This document shows, piece after piece, positions 1-9,383 of a stretch of 64,000 nt of DNA (its first letter is position 1; each line of letters begins with the position of its first letter). The notes beneath the pieces are model-generated. The model was not told the DNA's origin, did no database searches, and was given only the letters and a program-made list of their open reading frames with translations. The stretch covers positions 620,001-684,000 of the forward strand of contig NZ_JAHSTU010000001.1 in assembly GCF_019145495.1 (NCBI RefSeq), given 5' to 3'. A program made the position numbers and the translations under genes. Source of the stretch: Pseudomonas azerbaijanoccidentalis. GTDB taxonomy: Bacteria > Pseudomonadota > Gammaproteobacteria > Pseudomonadales > Pseudomonadaceae.

Positions 1-1695
1 GGCCGGTCCGCGACTGCGGATTTCCGCCAGGCTGGCGCGGATCCACGAGACAATCTGCGGCGATACATCCTGAAATTCGTCGATCATCAGATGCGACAGC
101 GGCCGCAATAACTCATCGCTGAGCAACTTGAGGTTTTCCGGCGAGTGTTCGCTAAACAGGGCGAACATCCGGTTGTAGGTCATGATCGGCGGCTTCTGGT
201 CGAGCAAATGGTCTTCCAGCGCTCGCCAGAACAGACTCAAGGCCTCGAAGAACAATCGGTCCGGGTCATCCTTGCCAAAGCTCATCTTGCCCACGGCGGT
301 CGGTACGTCGAGGCCGAGGTTTTCGATAAACCCGGCGGCAGCGACAAAACTGTCGAGCAAGGGTGCGGAAGCAAGCTCACCCTTGACCTTGTAATCGAAA
401 CCAGGCCCAGCACTGGCATCCCCGGCCAGCGAAGCCAAAACACGTTTTGATGATTCGTAACTATCAAGCCATATCAATGGCTTACGGCAGAAAGCTTGAA
501 ACAGGGTGCGTTTCACCGCCCATTCCGCGCGCACGCTCAGCTTAGCGTTGGGACGCGCCACCTGCGGGTTTTCCCGAGGATCGAAGCCCAGCACCACCCA
601 GGCATCCAGCGACGGAATGTAGCCGTGGCAATGGAAGGTCGAGCCGTTGATATCGAATGTCTGACGATTAGGCTCTATGCCCTTGATCGGCCAGGCTTTG
701 GCTCGAAACCACAGGTCCTCGATCGTGTCGCAGAGCTCTTCATCGCGCTTGGCGGCCAATTCGGTCACGGCCATGCGTTTTTGCACGTCCGGGTGGTCGC
801 GCTCCAGCTCCTTGAGCTGCAAGGCGTGGCGCGACAGCGGCTTGATCAACTCGCGAAAGCGTTCGTCGCGGGTATGCAAGGCGTGATAGCAAGCATTGAG
901 CTGCTGACGCTGGGCATCGTTGATGCGCAGGTCGAACGGATTGCTGTCCACCTCTTCCTCTGCGCCTTGCGCTCTCAGGCTGAGGTTTTCGAAAGCTTGC
1001 AAACGCTCGAAACCCGGCAGGCTGCGCACCATGGGCAGAATCCGCGAGTGAAAGGTCCGCACCAGATCTCGCGCCTCTTTAAAGCTGAGCACACGCCCCC
1101 ACAGCGCAAACAACTCAATCAGTTTGTTAATGAAGTCTTTGCGCGATTCGCGGGTGAAGGTCACCACCGTCATCGAACTCAGCTCGAATCCCAGGTACTG
1201 GGTCAGCAACACGATACGCAACACCAGCGTGGTCGACTTGCCCGCACCCGCGCCGGCGATCACCGAGGTCGACGGCGTATCACTGAAGATCATCTTCCAC
1301 TGAGCAGCGCTCGGTTGAGCGTGAGGCGGCAACAGTCGGACAACGTCGGCCTTCATGCGTTTCTTCAGTTCGGCGGTCAACGGCAGGCGCCAATCGTCGA
1401 ACAAATGATCATCAATGTTCGGCGGGCGATGCTCGGTACTGCGGGAGTCGCGTATCAGCAACACCTGCCGGCCTTCTTCCAGCCCTTCAAGCTTGCCTTC
1501 CTTAAAGCCGTAATCCACCCCGGCAATGTGCCCGCTGCGAAACCCGTCCGCCTGGCCGTGCAACCACGAGGCGCGGTGCTGTGCGCGAAGGCGAGTCAAG
1601 CCATGACCAAAAAACCGGGCGGCCAACCGCTTGAGCAGCGGCATCTCGGCCAGAGGACGAAGTTCAGGTGGAAGATCGGGGGTGTGCTGCGCCAC
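1..1695 (-). CDS. UvrD/Rep-type superfamily 1 DNA helicase, 3' end beyond the window
   Basis: The minus strand reads open from a GTG at 1695 to the window edge (565 codons, no stop). A TGGAG ribosome site lies 9 bases before the GTG and an in-frame TAG lies just upstream, so this start is well placed. A Walker A motif GAGAGKST sits near residues 148-155. The Walker B/DExx motif DEFQD begins at residue 539, typical of ATP-dependent 3'-5' helicases of the UvrD/Rep family. About 350 residues separate the two motifs, much more than in UvrD itself, so a large insertion lies in domain 1. The N-terminal 140 residues have no motif I recognise. The C-terminal helicase motifs are outside the window. 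A role in DNA repair or recombination is inferred from the family only. Confidence 0.85.
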   Translation of the reverse strand, partial: MAQHTPDLPPELRPLAEMPLLKRLAARFFGHGLTRLRAQHRASWLHGQADGFRSGHIAGVDYGFKEGKLEGLEEGRQVLLIRDSRSTEHRPPNIDDHLFDDWRLPLTAELKKRMKADVVRLLPPHAQPSAAQWKMIFSDTPSTSVIAGAGAGKSTTLVLRIVLLTQYLGFELSSMTVVTFTRESRKDFINKLIELFALWGRVLSFKEARDLVRTFHSRILPMVRSLPGFERLQAFENLSLRAQGAEEEVDSNPFDLRINDAQRQQLNACYHALHTRDERFRELIKPLSRHALQLKELERDHPDVQKRMAVTELAAKRDEELCDTIEDLWFRAKAWPIKGIEPNRQTFDINGSTFHCHGYIPSLDAWVVLGFDPRENPQVARPNAKLSVRAEWAVKRTLFQAFCRKPLIWLDSYESSKRVLASLAGDASAGPGFDYKVKGELASAPLLDSFVAAAGFIENLGLDVPTAVGKMSFGKDDPDRLFFEALSLFWRALEDHLLDQKPPIMTYNRMFALFSEHSPENLKLLSDELLRPLSHLMIDEFQDVSPQIVSWIRASLAEIRSRGPA

Positions 1696-1971
1696 GCGGA
1701 CGGACTCCAGGGTCTGAGACGGTTGAGGCTATGGTGTCTGGATTTGCCTTTGAGTTCTAGTGAAATGCTTACGACTCATTGGCTTATGCGATGAACTGAA
1801 GGCTGGGTGAGAACGTTTCGAGCGGGTTTTATATCAATCCATTCGATTGTTATGAGGCATTTTTTACGCTTTTTATCGATTGTTGCCTGCTGGATGATGG
1901 CCGTCATCAACCACCGGTCTCGCTTCATGGACCCCGCATAGCGCCCATGACGAACCTTTCAGGAGACGATC

Positions 1972-2667
1972 ATGCTTGAACTCAGACCTTTCAACTCGTT
2001 GGGTGGCGCTCACCACGGCTGGTTGGATGCCCATCATCACTTTTCGTTCGCCGAGTACCACGACCCCAAACGTATGAACTGGGGCAACCTGCGGGTGTGG
2101 AACGATGACGTGATCGCTCCCGGCACCGGTTTCCCGCAGCATCCGCACCGGGACATGGAAATCATCACCTACGTGCGTGAAGGTGCGATTACCCACCAGG
2201 ACAACCTGGGCAACAAGGGCCGCACCGAAGCCGGGGACGTTCAGGTCATGAGCGCCGGCACCGGGATCGCCCACAGCGAATACAACCTGGAAGCAACGCC
2301 GACCAAGATCTTCCAGATCTGGATCATCCCCAACGAATCCGGCCTGGCACCTTCGTGGGGCGCCAAACCGTTCCCCAAAGGTCAGCGCGAAGGTTTCGTG
2401 ACCCTGGCCAGTGGCAAGGCCGGCGATGATCAGAGTCTGCGTATCCGTGCCGATGCCCGTTTGGTGGCGGCGAACCTGAAGGCCGGTGAAACCGCTGAAT
2501 ACCGTTTGGACAGTGGTCGTCGCGCTTATCTGGTACCGGCCACCGGTGTCATTGAAATCAACGGCTTGCGTGCACAAGCTCGCGACGGTGTTGCGGTTGC
2601 CGATGAGCAGGTGCTGCGCGTCACGGCCATTGAGGACAGCGAGATCGTGTTGGTGGATCTGGCTTGA
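1972..2667 (+). CDS. Pirin family protein (YhhW-like, possible quercetinase)
   Basis: This 231-residue bicupin matches the bacterial pirin/YhhW family in length and motifs. The N-terminal cupin carries HPHRDME near residue 57 and GTGIAHSEYN near residue 100. These supply the three His and one Glu that bind a single metal in this family. Family members such as E. coli YhhW degrade quercetin in vitro, but the physiological substrate is generally unknown. The start is supported by an AGGAG site about 8 bases upstream of the ATG. The gene stands alone and ends in a strong terminator at 2685-2721. No partner gene in the neighbourhood suggests a pathway. Confidence 0.93.
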   Translation: MLELRPFNSLGGAHHGWLDAHHHFSFAEYHDPKRMNWGNLRVWNDDVIAPGTGFPQHPHRDMEIITYVREGAITHQDNLGNKGRTEAGDVQVMSAGTGIAHSEYNLEATPTKIFQIWIIPNESGLAPSWGAKPFPKGQREGFVTLASGKAGDDQSLRIRADARLVAANLKAGETAEYRLDSGRRAYLVPATGVIEINGLRAQARDGVAVADEQVLRVTAIEDSEIVLVDLA

Positions 2668-2684
2668 TCTGATAGTTTTCGGGC

Positions 2685-2721
2685 AAAAAAAGGGGCGACC
2701 GTTAATGGTCGCCCCTTTTTA
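2685..2721 (+). terminator. Rho-independent terminator after the pirin gene
   Basis: A GC-rich stem (GGGGCGACC pairing with GGTCGCCCC, loop GTTAAT) is flanked by an A run upstream and a T run downstream. It could therefore end transcription on the + strand and perhaps also on the minus strand. It starts 17 bases after the pirin stop codon. Confidence 0.9.
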
Positions 2722-2740
2722 TTCAGCGGTGCTTCGACTG

Positions 2741-2815
2741 ACGCCATCGCGGGCAAGCCCGCTCCTACAGGGTATTGCGCAATCCTTGTGGGAGCGGGCT
2801 TGCCCGCGATGAGGC
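2741..2815. repeat. Inverted pair of REP palindromes (REPIN)
   Basis: Two copies of the element containing GCGGGCAAGCCCGCTCC lie head to head about 20 bases apart, each with its own internal palindrome. The same element recurs at 53228-53330. This one sits between the convergent pirin and pgm genes, the usual extragenic position for Pseudomonas REPINs. Confidence 0.88.
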
Positions 2816-2821
2816 CGTCAG

Positions 2822-4468
2822 CTACTTCCCAGAAATAGCGCCATCCACCAACGTCTGAGCCTCTGCCACCAATTGCTTGAGGTGGTCATCGCTGATAAAG
2901 CTTTCGGCGTAGATCTTGTAGATATCCTCAGTGCCCGATGGACGCGCCGCGAACCAGCCGTTCTCGGTCATGACCTTCAGGCCGCCAATCGCCTGATCGT
3001 TACCTGGCGCATGACTAAGGATGCTCTGGATGGCTTCGCCCGCCAGTTCGGTCGAGGTGACCTGATCCGGCGACAACTTGCTCAGCAGGGCTTTCTGCTG
3101 CGGATTGGCCTTGGCGTCGACGCGCACCGAGAACGGCTCACCCAGCTCATCGGTCAGGGCGCGATAGGCCTGGCTCGGGTCGCGGCCGGTGCGAGCGGTC
3201 ATTTCAGCGGCCAACAACGCCGGGATCAAACCGTCCTTGTCGGTGCTCCAGACGCCGCCATCCTTACGCAGGAACGAGGCCCCGGCGCTTTCTTCACCGC
3301 CAAAGCCCAGCGAACCGTCGAACAATCCATCCGCGAACCATTTGAAGCCAACCGGCACTTCATACAAGCGACGACCCAGGCGCTTGGCCACACGATCGAT
3401 CAGGCCGCTGCTGACCACGGTTTTGCCGACGGCGGCATCGGCGCGCCATTGCGGGCGGTTCTGGAACAGGTAATCAATGGACACCGCCAGGTAATTGTTC
3501 GGCGCCAGCAGACCACCGGACGGCGTTACGATGCCGTGACGGTCGTGATCCGGATCGCAGGCAAACGCCACATCAAAGCGCTCTTTCAGTCCGATCAGGC
3601 CCTGCATGGCGTGAGTGGACGATGGGTCCATGCGAATCTGGCCATCCCAGTCGACCGTCATGAAGCGGAAGGTCGGATCGACCTGAGTGTTCACCACGTC
3701 CAGGTCCAGGCGGTAATGCTCGGCAATCGCCGACCAGTAGCGCACCCCTGCTCCGCCCAGCGGATCGACACCCAGGCGCAATTTGGCATCGCGGATGGCA
3801 TCGAAGTCGATGACGTTGATCAGGTCGGCAACGTAGGTGTTCAGATAATCGTGACGGTGGGTGGTGCTGGCCTTCAACGCTTGCTCGTAGCTGATACGTT
3901 TGACGCCCGCGAGCTTGTTGCTCAGCAGTTCATTGGCCTTGGCTTCGATCCACTTGGTGATGTGGGTATCGGCCGGGCCACCGTTGGTGGGGTTGTATTT
4001 GTAACCACCGCTTTGCGGCGGGTTGTGCGACGGCGTGATGACGATGCCGTCCGCAAGGCCCGAGGTGCGCCCGCGGTTGTAGCAGAGAATCGCGTGGGAA
4101 ATCGCCGGGGTCGGGGTGTATTCGTCGCCTTCGGCGATCATCACGGTCACGCCGTTGGCGGCCAGCACTTCCAGCGCGCTGGCACCTGCCGGAGTAGACA
4201 GCGCATGGGTGTCAATGCCGACAAACAGCGGACCATCGATGCCCTGCGCTTCGCGATACAAGCAGATCGCCTGGCTGATGGCCAGAACGTGCCATTCGTT
4301 GAAACTCAGGTCGAAGGAGCTGCCTCGGTGCCCAGACGTGCCAAAAGCCACGCGCTGGGTCGAAATGGCGGCATCAGGCTGGCCGGTGTAATACGCCGTA
4401 ACCAGTCGCGGGATGTCGACCAACAATTCTGCCGGAGCCGGTTTACCCGCATATTGACTGAGTGTCAT
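2822..4468 (-). CDS. pgm: Phosphoglucomutase (alpha-D-glucose 1,6-bisphosphate dependent)
   Basis: This 548-residue protein interconverts glucose 1-phosphate and glucose 6-phosphate, linking central metabolism to polysaccharide and glycogen synthesis. It has the full length of E. coli Pgm. The phosphoserine loop [11 protein letters not shown] lies around residues 143-153. The metal-binding loop DPDHDRHG and the sugar-binding loop GGEESAGAS are both present, as is the phosphate-binding RPSGTE segment near the C-terminus. The ATG is preceded by AGAGG. It is read alone, convergent with the pirin gene, with a REPIN between them. The protein should be cytoplasmic, and nothing looks truncated. Confidence 0.95.
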   Translation of the reverse strand: MTLSQYAGKPAPAELLVDIPRLVTAYYTGQPDAAISTQRVAFGTSGHRGSSFDLSFNEWHVLAISQAICLYREAQGIDGPLFVGIDTHALSTPAGASALEVLAANGVTVMIAEGDEYTPTPAISHAILCYNRGRTSGLADGIVITPSHNPPQSGGYKYNPTNGGPADTHITKWIEAKANELLSNKLAGVKRISYEQALKASTTHRHDYLNTYVADLINVIDFDAIRDAKLRLGVDPLGGAGVRYWSAIAEHYRLDLDVVNTQVDPTFRFMTVDWDGQIRMDPSSTHAMQGLIGLKERFDVAFACDPDHDRHGIVTPSGGLLAPNNYLAVSIDYLFQNRPQWRADAAVGKTVVSSGLIDRVAKRLGRRLYEVPVGFKWFADGLFDGSLGFGGEESAGASFLRKDGGVWSTDKDGLIPALLAAEMTARTGRDPSQAYRALTDELGEPFSVRVDAKANPQQKALLSKLSPDQVTSTELAGEAIQSILSHAPGNDQAIGGLKVMTENGWFAARPSGTEDIYKIYAESFISDDHLKQLVAEAQTLVDGAISGK

Positions 4469-4609
4469 GCAAAACCTCTGAAATAGAGTGGTTCAGGAAT
4501 TGGAACGCAGTTTACTGGCAGTTTGACCGCCGCGCGACGTTATCGATCCCGGCCCGCCGCTCGCACAATGTTATAAAACGCGAGCATTGCGCGAGACGCG
4601 GTTTTGCGC

Positions 4610-6112
4610 TCAACCCATCGACTCCATTCGCAGCGCGTCGGCCAGCAAACCCAAGGCATGCGCGAGCTCTTGTTCGTTACCAACGCTATGGCTCAAACGC
4701 AGATGTTGTGCGTGCAAACCCTGGAGGCTGAACAGCTCTCCCGGCGCGACAACCACTTGCTGCTTAAGCAGACGCTGGAACACCTGACGCACATCCACCC
4801 GACGCACCGGGCGCACCCACACGGTAGCACCGCCCTGCGGCTCTACGAAACGCACAGTGTCGACCAGTCGCTCTTGCAGCAACTGGATCATCTGCACCTT
4901 GCCGTCCTTGAGCCGGCGCCGCAGCAATTGCAGGTGCTGATCGATGCGTCCGTTGCCATACAAGCGGGCGATGGCTTTCTGGCGAATCGCAGACAAGCGG
5001 AAAGCACGCAATAGGAAGTGGCGCTGCAACTCCACGCCCAAATGACGTGAAAGCAAGTAACCAAAGGGCGCTTCCGGCCCCATGATTTTTTCGAAGGTGG
5101 AAAACACGATCAAGCGCTCCGGCGCCAGCAAATCGCGGAATCGCAAACCACCGGGTTCGAATCCAAGCTCTGCATAACAGTCGTTTTCCAGCACCCAGCA
5201 GTCATGCTGCCTCAACAATTGCGCGATAGCGTCGCGGTTGTCGTCGGAGGCCAGGCTGCCCCTGGGCATGTTCAGGGAGGATGAAACCATCACCAGACGC
5301 ACGGGCTCGACTTCCAGCAGCTCCTCGAGGAGGTCGTGGTCGAGCCCCCCGTCAACCATCACCGGCCATTCGATGACTCGAACACTTGCCGTTTCCAATA
5401 AACGAAGGATTCCCCAGTCACACGGTGATTCGACCACGACTGTGGCGCCCTTGAGCGCCAGCACCGCGATCAGGATTTCCAGCACACCACGAAGATCGGC
5501 GCCGATGTAGACATCGTCAGCGTGCCAGCAACGCAACGGCGAAGTGGTGTAGCGCGCCGCCAGTGCCCTGCGCAATTCCAGTTCACCGCAGGGCTGGGAA
5601 TGCGTTTGCGGCTGTCTTGGATACTGACGCAGCAACTCGCGCTCCAGCAGCAACAACGGGCTGTCGATGGGCTGCAACATCGCCGGGTCGTCGGTGCTCA
5701 GGACCAGCATGCCCGGGCGACGAGCGTTGACATAGAGGCTCTCGAGCAAATCATTACCGCTGTAAAGCGTGTTTGCAGCAGGCACCGGTTGCGCGAAGTA
5801 GCCTGACTTGGCCACCGAATACACCCGACCTTCTTTTTCCAGTAGCGCGTACGCGTACTGAATGGTCGAGATCGATACATTCAACCGCTCCGCCAATTGC
5901 CGCAACGAAGGCAAGCGTACGCGCGCATCATTGACGGGTTCATCGATGAGCTGGGCCAGGTAGCGATAGACCGCCTGATACGCGAAGTCGGTTTCACGCG
6001 GCGCTTTCATGGGGACAGGCCGCAGGCGCGGTAATTGAAGCTCACCCTCAACCACCGGTTGACGATTCGCCCGGCCCGGATAAGTGTTCGTCTGCAGGAT
6101 CAGCGCTGACAT
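4610..6112 (-). CDS. MocR/PdxR-type GntR-aminotransferase fusion regulator
   Basis: About 500 residues. The N-terminal winged-helix DNA-binding domain of the GntR family carries LPSLRQLAERLNVS and a predicted recognition helix around residues 50-85. It is followed by a fold-type I aminotransferase-like domain. The PLP-lysine region reads VFSTFEKIMGPEAPFGYLL, so the Schiff-base lysine is retained although the surrounding motif is less canonical than in PdxR. Such proteins are PLP-responsive transcription factors rather than enzymes. The start is uncertain: the open frame begins at 6145, the ATG at 6112 is plausible, and a further ATG lies at 6007. With the 6112 start it overlaps the upstream gene by 65 bases, which suggests translational coupling. 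Its target is unknown. Confidence 0.85.
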   Translation of the reverse strand: MSALILQTNTYPGRANRQPVVEGELQLPRLRPVPMKAPRETDFAYQAVYRYLAQLIDEPVNDARVRLPSLRQLAERLNVSISTIQYAYALLEKEGRVYSVAKSGYFAQPVPAANTLYSGNDLLESLYVNARRPGMLVLSTDDPAMLQPIDSPLLLLERELLRQYPRQPQTHSQPCGELELRRALAARYTTSPLRCWHADDVYIGADLRGVLEILIAVLALKGATVVVESPCDWGILRLLETASVRVIEWPVMVDGGLDHDLLEELLEVEPVRLVMVSSSLNMPRGSLASDDNRDAIAQLLRQHDCWVLENDCYAELGFEPGGLRFRDLLAPERLIVFSTFEKIMGPEAPFGYLLSRHLGVELQRHFLLRAFRLSAIRQKAIARLYGNGRIDQHLQLLRRRLKDGKVQMIQLLQERLVDTVRFVEPQGGATVWVRPVRRVDVRQVFQRLLKQQVVVAPGELFSLQGLHAQHLRLSHSVGNEQELAHALGLLADALRMESMG

Positions 6113-7526
6113 CGCCGATGACCAGCTCAGCCACCCTGCCCTCATCCACCGCCGCCGACTTCATGCGATACAAGTCACTCACCAGATTGACAGGCAGACC
6201 GCTGACATCCATCAACCATTGCTTGATCTGATCCGCCACCGGGTGCCCCTGCATGGCGCGGTGCAAATCAGGCAACGCCACCAGCATGCCGGGATGACAC
6301 CGGCGCAGGAAGCGTTCAAGCGTAGCGCCCTCATCGACAAAAGGCGCAAACAACAGGCACACCAACTGCGCCTCGCTCAACCCCGGGCCGTGTTGCAGCT
6401 CAATGGCGGTGCGCGCGCGCTGTTCGGCAAGGGCCTTCGGGTTGCCGAAGGCTTCCATCGCCTGTTCGCACAAGCGCTCCGGCAGTTGCTTGCGGCGCAT
6501 CATCACCAAGGCCCGTTGCAGGTATTCGCCAACGCCCTCCTCATAGGTGCGCCCTTGCACAAAACAGGCGTCCAGCCCTCGCAAGTGCGCACAGACCGGG
6601 AGACTGGTGTAGTCGTTGTCACAGAGTTGAGCCGCCAGTTCGTCCGCCTGGAAGCCGAGAAACTCGGTGAGCAGCGGCCAACGCTCTTCCAGATTGCTGA
6701 CCAGCATGTCATGGATATCGATCAGCGTGGCGCGGCGGCAGGTTTCAAAATTGTCGGCCGGACGCCACGGCTGGCGATCCGGCTCGGCATAAAACCGCCG
6801 GTAACCATGGCCGCCCAGGTCGTCGAGCAGCGCGAACAATCCTTCATAGCCAGGCTCGTGGTGCCCGGTGATGTTATGACCGGCCTTGGTGGCAGCGCGC
6901 TTGAGCCCTTCCATGAAACGCTTCTGCTGGCGCGGCGAATCGTTGCTGATCAAGGCATCGACGCCATGATTCCAGCGGGAGATTTGCCCCCAGAACTCGC
7001 CAGTGGCCAGGTAGCCGTTGTCCCACAGGTCGAGCGGCCCGTCCATGGACCGAACGTGGCCGATCATCAGCAGATTGGTACGGTCGGACTCACGGCCAGC
7101 CTTGGTGATCGGCGCCACGGGATCAAACGCCAGAACTTCCCGATTATCGACCATCAGCACCTCGACCCGTGGATCGTCGTGGATAAACAGCGCGCTGTAG
7201 GTGCGATGTATGTTTTCCAGGGCCATTGGATCGGTGCTGTTGAGGCGCAAGGTCGCGACACGTAGCTGGAATGTTGCCGGCGCCCGGCTGGCGATGGTCA
7301 GTTGCGCGGCACGCAGCAACGCCAGGGCGTAGCAACTGTCACGGGAACCGGACTGAACAGCCAGGACTTTGAAGTCGCCGATTTGCTCCATGCCGCCAGC
7401 GGCCACCCCCAAGCGTTGAATCAACAACTGCAATGCCGTGCGTTCGGCCCGGGAAAAGAAACCCAGCAATCGCAGCAGCACTTGTTGATAAACGTTGCTC
7501 ATGGCTTGTTCATGGATATTGGTCAT
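6048..7526 (-). CDS. Hypothetical protein of about 492 residues, overlapping the MocR regulator
   Basis: I do not recognise a family. The protein looks soluble, has no signal peptide or membrane segment, and is rich in Arg, Leu and Asp. The segment around residues 95-200 alternates hydrophobic strands with acidic patches (LFIHDDPRVEVLMVDN, NLLMIGHVRSMDG), which could be an alpha/beta fold. The ATG at 7526 has AGGT about 9 bases upstream; the frame stays open to 7565, and another ATG lies at 7502. Its 3' end overlaps the MocR regulator gene, so the two are probably co-expressed and may work on the same ligand. Base composition matches the genome average. Confidence 0.7.
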   Translation of the reverse strand: MTNIHEQAMSNVYQQVLLRLLGFFSRAERTALQLLIQRLGVAAGGMEQIGDFKVLAVQSGSRDSCYALALLRAAQLTIASRAPATFQLRVATLRLNSTDPMALENIHRTYSALFIHDDPRVEVLMVDNREVLAFDPVAPITKAGRESDRTNLLMIGHVRSMDGPLDLWDNGYLATGEFWGQISRWNHGVDALISNDSPRQQKRFMEGLKRAATKAGHNITGHHEPGYEGLFALLDDLGGHGYRRFYAEPDRQPWRPADNFETCRRATLIDIHDMLVSNLEERWPLLTEFLGFQADELAAQLCDNDYTSLPVCAHLRGLDACFVQGRTYEEGVGEYLQRALVMMRRKQLPERLCEQAMEAFGNPKALAEQRARTAIELQHGPGLSEAQLVCLLFAPFVDEGATLERFLRRCHPGMLVALPDLHRAMQGHPVADQIKQWLMDVSGLPVNLVSDLYRMKSAAVDEGRVAELVIGDVSADPADEHLSGPGESSTGG

Positions 7527-8049
7527 CTGTATGTACCTGGATACTCGTCGTTCAATATCGCGCATATAGCTGGACGCACAGCGCAGGAGATTGACCTGAA
7601 CATGGTTTGGTTACTGGTTATAGGGGTAAAGATTAGCACTTAAATATTCATATCAACATTTGAGCGCCTGGTGGGTTCCGGCAACCCTGCACAGGGTCGC
7701 TCACCCTTGAAGCCAGCGCAGACTGGGCTTCTCTGAATGGATTTCGATATCCTAGGAAATGTCTGACAGCGTCCCACAGACGTTTAACACAACAAATAAA
7801 GAAAGAAGTTGTCCGCGTCTGCCCAGCAACTGCGCAACTAGCTGCTAATTGTTGGGTAGTTGATAACCGCACGCTTTGAAAAGTATCAGCCTGATACTGC
7901 CCCATAGCTCATTCCTTGAGATGAAAGTAATCATTCAATTATCAGGGCTTAGATGATGATTAGAAGCTACAGATTGAGAGCAAAAACCAGTTCAGTTGCT
8001 GAACGGCTCCATTGACGGATCAATGGACAGTCTCATGTAGGAAAGTGCT
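7527..8049. other. Intergenic region of about 520 bases without a supportable gene
   Basis: It separates the minus-strand hypothetical gene from the mexS terminator and is more A+T-rich than its flanks. A minus-strand frame of 85 codons (7648-7905) exists but has no ribosome site, no recognisable motif and unusual composition, so I do not call it. The promoter of the gene starting at 7526 must lie at the left end. I found no clear hairpin repeat or RNA gene. Confidence 0.5.
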
Positions 8050-8083
8050 GAAAGCAAAAGAGTCCGTGAGGGCACGGACTCTT
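8050..8083 (-). terminator. Terminator of mexS
   Basis: An 11-bp perfect stem (AAGAGTCCGTG with CACGGACTCTT, four-base loop) lies 9 bases beyond the mexS stop. On the minus strand it is followed by the T-rich tract TTTTGCTTTC, the layout of a Rho-independent terminator. Confidence 0.85.
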
Positions 8084-8091
8084 TGAGAGGG

Positions 8092-9114
8092 TCAGACTGG
8101 CTCGACCTGGAGCGCAACCCTTTCGCGGCATGGGCATTCGTCCATGTAGCGGTGAGCTTCGACAAACTCGGCAAATGGAAACACCCGAGTCTTGAGCGGC
8201 AGCAGCACGCGGTCGGCGGTCAGCTGGTTGATGTCACGCAAGGCCCGTTGCAGTGCGACCTGGTCCTGGATGATGCCCAGTTCCGGCTTGCCGGTGAAGT
8301 TACCGATACAGTGCACGAAGAACTGAATGTTCTTCTGGAATGCCGCACAGGCCGGAAATGGCGTCTGGTTACCGCCTTGCAGGCCGTACAGAACCAGGCT
8401 GCCGCGTGGTGCAAGCACATCGCCCAACAGCGACATCTGTGGGCCGCCCAGGCCATCGAACACCACATCCACACCGCGGTTGTCGGTGATTTTGTTGATC
8501 CGCATCAGCAGATCTTCTTCCTCGGTGACGATCACTTTCTCGGCACCCAGCGACAACAGGTACTCACGCTCGTCCGCGGACTTGGTCGCGGCAATCACCC
8601 GCACACCCATGGCCTTGCCCAGTTGCACAAACGAGGGGCCGGCGCAGTGGCTGGCGTCAGTGACCAGGGCGAATTGCCCGGGTTTGACCCGTGCGAGATC
8701 GGCATAGCCGAAATAGGCAATCAACAGCGGCGTGTAATGCACGCTGGCTTCAATCGGGCTGAGCACATCAGGGTAACGGGTCAATGATGAGCGTGGCAGC
8801 ACAATCAACTCGCCATAGACCGGATAGTCGTTCGGGCTTTGGGCCGGAAAACTGGCGACTTTGTCACCCACTGCCAAATCATCGACACCGTCGCCAACCG
8901 CCGTGACAACACCGGCCATTTCCTGGCCAAGGCCCGATGGCAGTTGAGCGCGGGACGACGCCAGGTTCTGACGCCAGAGTGTGTCGTACCAGCTGATGCC
9001 AATGGCTTCGACGCGCACCTGCACTTCACCCGGTGCAGGCAGAGCGGCCGCATGCTCTTCGCATTTGAGCACCTCGGCTGGACCAAACTTGTGAAAACGG
9101 ATCGTGCGGGACAT
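8092..9114 (-). CDS. mexS: MexS-type zinc-free quinone oxidoreductase (MDR family)
   Basis: This 340-residue NADPH-dependent oxidoreductase belongs to the medium-chain dehydrogenase/reductase superfamily. It has a GroES-like N-terminal domain followed by a Rossmann domain (VFDGLGGPQMSLLGDVL, LYGLQGG). It sits divergent to mexT, exactly as PA2491 (mexS) does in P. aeruginosa, where loss of MexS switches on the MexEF-OprN pump, probably by accumulation of a reactive metabolite. The ATG at 9114 has GAGG upstream; the frame extends 18 codons further without better support. A MexT box lies about 77 bases upstream on the same strand. The identification rests mainly on gene order plus family. Confidence 0.9.
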   Translation of the reverse strand: MSRTIRFHKFGPAEVLKCEEHAAALPAPGEVQVRVEAIGISWYDTLWRQNLASSRAQLPSGLGQEMAGVVTAVGDGVDDLAVGDKVASFPAQSPNDYPVYGELIVLPRSSLTRYPDVLSPIEASVHYTPLLIAYFGYADLARVKPGQFALVTDASHCAGPSFVQLGKAMGVRVIAATKSADEREYLLSLGAEKVIVTEEEDLLMRINKITDNRGVDVVFDGLGGPQMSLLGDVLAPRGSLVLYGLQGGNQTPFPACAAFQKNIQFFVHCIGNFTGKPELGIIQDQVALQRALRDINQLTADRVLLPLKTRVFPFAEFVEAHRYMDECPCRERVALQVEPV

Positions 9115-9191
9115 CGCAAACCTCGCCAAATGAACCTCTAATGCCATGAACTCTAGCTGGGCTTTCAACCCAACACTATCTGTGGCTATTA

Positions 9192-9215
9192 ATAGTCGAC
9201 ATGCCTGTCATTGAT
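9192..9215 (-). promoter_or_regulatory. MexT box (nod-box-like operator) upstream of mexS
   Basis: On the minus strand the sequence reads ATCA-5-AGGCAT-4-ACTAT. The outer half-sites match the published MexT consensus ATCA-N5-GTCGAT-N4-ACYAT exactly, with identical spacing; only the central hexamer deviates. It lies about 77 bases upstream of the mexS start, in the mexS-mexT intergenic region. Confidence 0.7.
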
Positions 9216-9383
9216 TCCGCATGAGCGGCAACATCGTCAAATGTCGTAAGAAACCGCAGCAGCCTTTGTAGGAAAACTGAATTACTCGGTGCAGAGTACC
9301 AGCCTTTCCCCGTAATATTCCTGCTGGCCATTGTTCTCATATGGCCGCTCACGTCAAGTTTGCTGACTCTGCCAGGACTCCAG

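Noticed and set aside
496..1794. A 432-codon + strand frame across the helicase gene
   Set aside because: The minus-strand helicase frame has catalytic motifs and a ribosome site; this frame has neither.
2873..4486. A 537-codon open frame antisense to pgm
   Set aside because: Long antisense frames are expected in GC-rich genes. The translation has no motif, is Arg/Gly/Val-biased, and pgm on the other strand is clearly conserved.
7648..7905. An 85-codon minus-strand frame in the mexS upstream gap
   Set aside because: No ribosome site, no motif and odd composition; it cannot be told from chance.
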